Shown piece after piece: positions 1 to 21,567 of a stretch of DNA of 21,567 nt. This DNA is from Apostichopus californicus. Taxonomy: Eukaryota; Echinodermata; Holothuroidea; Aspidochirotida; Stichopodidae. The notes beneath the pieces were generated by a model. It saw nothing but the letters and a program-made list of their open reading frames with translations, ran no database searches and had not been told where the DNA came from. Numbering within the stretch: the stretch's first letter is position 1; each line of letters begins with the position of its first letter. The DNA lies in the NCBI GenBank assembly GCA_020650975.1, contig JAIPMN010002133.1, positions 1 through 21,567 on the forward strand, given 5' to 3'. Both the position numbers and the translations under genes were made by a program.

Positions 1-424
1 CCAATCAATGGGAATGTTAGGCCTAAAGAAAAGTGTATCACAAACAATAGCTTTCAGTGTTCAGCTTATGACAGTCATGCTGCCAGGGAGATGATTTTAC
101 ACTAAGAAGTTTGCTTATTATGTTGCAAAGTTGGGCTAGGATCTGAGCAAGGAAAGGTACCTTTTACCTTGATATTACTAGCTAAGGTCTATACCAATCA
201 ATGGGAATGTTAGGCCTAAAGAAAAGTGTATCACAAACAATAGCTTTCAGTGTTCAGCTTATGACAGTCATGCTGCCAGGGAGATGATTTTACACTAAGA
301 AGCTTGCTTATTATGTTGCAAAGCTGGGCTAGGATCTGAGCAAGGAAAGGTACCTTTTACCTTGATATTACTAGCTAAGGTCTATACCAATCAATGGGAA
401 TGTTAGGCCTAAAGAAAAGTGTAT
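1..424. repeat. 193-bp tandem repeat, about 2.2 copies
   Basis: Copies start at 1, 194 and 387, a spacing of exactly 193 bp, each beginning CCAATCAATGGGAATG. The first two full copies differ at only a couple of positions (for example T/C near 110 and near 130). The third copy stops matching after 424. Because copy 1 starts at the window edge, the array may extend further left. Near identity implies recent duplication or homogenisation. Confidence 0.95.
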
Positions 425-654
425 TATTGGGCTTAACAGTCACACGTCTTATTTAATGGGTATGAAACTAGGTAGGCTAGGATTTCTACCACTATCAGTT
501 CCAATATACTGCATCGAATACTAAAATGGTAATTTTGCCCAGTATTATTAGCCTTTGTCCTGGATGGCTACAGTTCTAGTTATACTTAAAAGGCCTAGGC
601 CTATAGTGAATATAGGCCACCAACACAGGTTAGGCTATGTTATTGTCTTAGTTA
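425..654. other. No gene seen
   Basis: The stretch between the 193-bp tandem repeat and the CpG-dense patch is rich in TAGGCCTA-like words, notably around 590-620. Open frames here are short, without family resemblance, and look like chance. Confidence 0.6.
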
Positions 655-1040
655 CAGTGCGTACCCGCGGTGTACTGAGGACGAGACTGATCTGTACACG
701 GGAGCTTGGGAAACTGCAATGGACATTCCCGTGGTTCGGCCATTGTAACTGAAATTCGCATTCAACTTTTCTCGGCACAGGACGTTTGAACTTATTATGC
801 TTAACACGTTTGAGCTGAAAGTAAACTGATTTTACTTATAGTCATCGCCTTTATGCATTGTTCACTGCATTGCGTAGTATTTGCAGTACACCATCCAGTA
901 CCAGAAATGAAAACGCCCTCACATTTTAAGTTAGCTTGGTATGGTGCTCTGTAAGGTCCTCGGATCGGGACAGAACGACAGTACGAGAATACGAACGACG
1001 AGGCGGTCTTCTGTAGAATTTCCCTACATCGGACTGACAA
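655..1040. promoter_or_regulatory. CpG-dense patch, candidate promoter or non-coding first exon
   Basis: About twenty CpG dinucleotides fall in under 400 bp, including CCGCGG near 665 and eight within about 60 bp around 958-1012. The neighbouring sequence is CpG-poor. A donor-like GTAAGG at about 950 would allow an untranslated first exon spliced to exon 1. It could equally be a chance cluster or part of a repeat. Only its composition is directly seen. Confidence 0.3.
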
Positions 1041-2238
1041 ATCTACTTAATTCTTTTCAGAATTGTAGACACATCATTGTTAAATATAAGGATAGTTATT
1101 TTATAACAATACTGATCCTACACAAAATTATGTGTCCCATAAATAAAGTTTAATGAAATTCTTATTGTTTCCCTTAAAATGTAATGCTTCTCTCGTCATT
1201 CATTATTTTAAGTAAGAGATCAAGTTTTCATGACACCACATAATGCATTAAATTTACATCAGAGAAAGGAAACCACCGAAATGCTAATAATATATGTATA
1301 GTTGAGTTAGCTATAATTGCTAGAAGTTTAAAAAAAAGTACATTCCTGGAGGTCTTTACTCTCCAAATTGATCTCAGACATTTTTAAGGAACACACAAGA
1401 TGACTGAATGTCCCAGTGAAGAAATTTCCTCAAAGGTTGTAATAAAAACCGTTCAGAATGTTGACCAAAGGTGACCATATTTGAATATCTAGCATATTTG
1501 GGGCCAATGCAGCATACATTTAAGTGGTGGATGTTTTTCAGTTTGTCATTTTTAGTAATCTTAACAAATAAAATATTGTTTCAAATATGCCTATGCGGAT
1601 AGTGGAACCGACATGCTGCCTATATTTCGTTACATGTCTAAGATAATTCAACTACATGTTCGAGAAATGTCCACATATTATGTTATACAAATTTCGACGC
1701 AAAATATCAAATTGTTGTATTACTTTTGCATTGCTGAACTACACAATGTTCCGTCGTAGGGGAAGATCTTTAACTTTTGCCAAAGAGGGGTGTGGTCCTG
1801 GGGTCGTTGAAGCATACGCCCAGAAAAAATAAGCGATATGGTGCATTCTGAGGTATCTTTAGGTCATATCTAAAATAAGAATAACCCGCTAATAACTACT
1901 TTTCATATTTGTGTGAGGTTGAAATGGCGTACCCTGCCAAACCCAGCGCATGCGATCCAGTTTGTTGTAACCCACAGCATTCTATTGCCACAGTGACAAA
2001 GCAAACAGTTTGTGGTCATATTGTCCCATTGAACATCCAATTCGTCAGCTAGCTTCAACCTCGTTTTAAAGTAAACAATAGAGCTACAGAAATTGAATAG
2101 AGCACATTGCAGTTACTACCATTGTGATATACAAACATTGTTTATAACTGCACCAAAGTTAGCTAATGTTTCATGCATTGCGATATTTACTCTCCGTGCT
2201 AACAGTATTTTCTCATTTGGCTAACAAACGGCGAAAAT
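1041..2238 (+). promoter_or_regulatory. Upstream region and probable 5' leader of rac
   Basis: No coding region is supported here. The part nearest the ATG must hold the leader: an in-frame TAA at 2200-2202 closes any upstream extension of the protein, and A lies at -3 of the ATG. GCGCATGCGA at 1946-1955 resembles the NRF1 palindrome common in CpG promoters. No convincing TATA box is placed, and the transcription start cannot be fixed by eye. Confidence 0.4.
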
Positions 2239-21286
<19,048 letters not shown>

Positions 21287-21567
21287 ATGAGAGATAAACG
21301 AACGTTTTCCAGCAAGCCTGTCCTGTGCTAAGGCCAGTTGTGAACTATTTTACCCATGTATGGAAGCAGTGAGTCTGTTGTCATAGACGCTGGCTACAGA
21401 CTCTTACATCGTTAAAAAAAAAAGACTTTTGTATAGTCTGTCAAATGCATTAAGAGGGTATTAATTTGCATGGACATTGTTTGATAGCAGAAAGGTACTA
21501 ATTAATAATTTAACTAATAATGTGTAAAGTCAATTGTACTAATTTTGAAAAATCTTCACTTATTTCA
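21287..21567 (+). other. rac 3' UTR, partial
   Basis: Sequence directly downstream of the TGA in the terminal exon. It becomes AT-rich near its end (around 21495-21525). No AATAAA or ATTAAA signal is visible up to the window end, so the cleavage site is probably outside. The exact extent is inferred. Confidence 0.7.

Noticed and set aside
555..1153. Small open frames on both strands near the CpG patch as a separate upstream gene
   Set aside because: All are under 80 codons, overlap each other and show no domain. The composition fits promoter or leader DNA better.

Overview
This window is metazoan nuclear DNA. It is AT-rich and almost entirely non-coding, and it holds one recognisable protein gene: a six-exon Rac-family small GTPase on the + strand. 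The coding exons are 2239-2273, 3992-4063, 4662-4779, 18678-18740, 20433-20567 and 21128-21286. They join with consistent phases through GT-AG introns into a 193-residue protein with all five G-box motifs, a polybasic tail and a C-terminal CSLL prenylation box. Start and stop are both present, so the coding region is complete. The 5' leader and promoter should lie within 1-2238. The 3' UTR begins at 21287 and runs off the right edge, with no AATAAA visible.

Layout. 1-424 is a 193-bp tandem repeat of about 2.2 copies, possibly longer to the left. 655-1040 is a CpG-dense patch, and an NRF1-like motif lies at 1946-1955; both are candidate promoter material. Intron 1 (1.7 kb) carries a roughly 510-bp transposon-like insert with 11-bp terminal inverted repeats. 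Intron 2 is short. Intron 3 is 13.9 kb and holds two adjacent local duplications (5771-6642), an eight-unit minisatellite of about 122 bp (8690-10103), a clean 401-bp hAT-type MITE nested in that array (9591-9991, 8-bp target duplication), several simple repeats, an 85-bp duplication and a tRNA-derived SINE candidate on the minus strand. Intron 4 (1.7 kb) has a second tRNA-like head. Intron 5 (560 bp) consists mostly of three copies of a roughly 165-bp repeat directly ahead of the last exon.

Organism. The protein, intron structure, tRNA-derived SINEs and hAT MITEs point to an animal. The abundance of TAGGCCTA-like words and the Rac sequence suggest a marine invertebrate deuterostome, perhaps an echinoderm such as a sea cucumber. 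This is inference with low confidence; no species can be named from the sequence alone.

Function. With one gene present there is no operon or pathway context. The product should cycle between GDP and GTP at membranes and signal to actin and NADPH-oxidase effectors as Rac proteins do. The window looks like an ordinary animal gene whose introns are unusually full of local duplications and small non-autonomous elements. I found no evidence of a new coding system.
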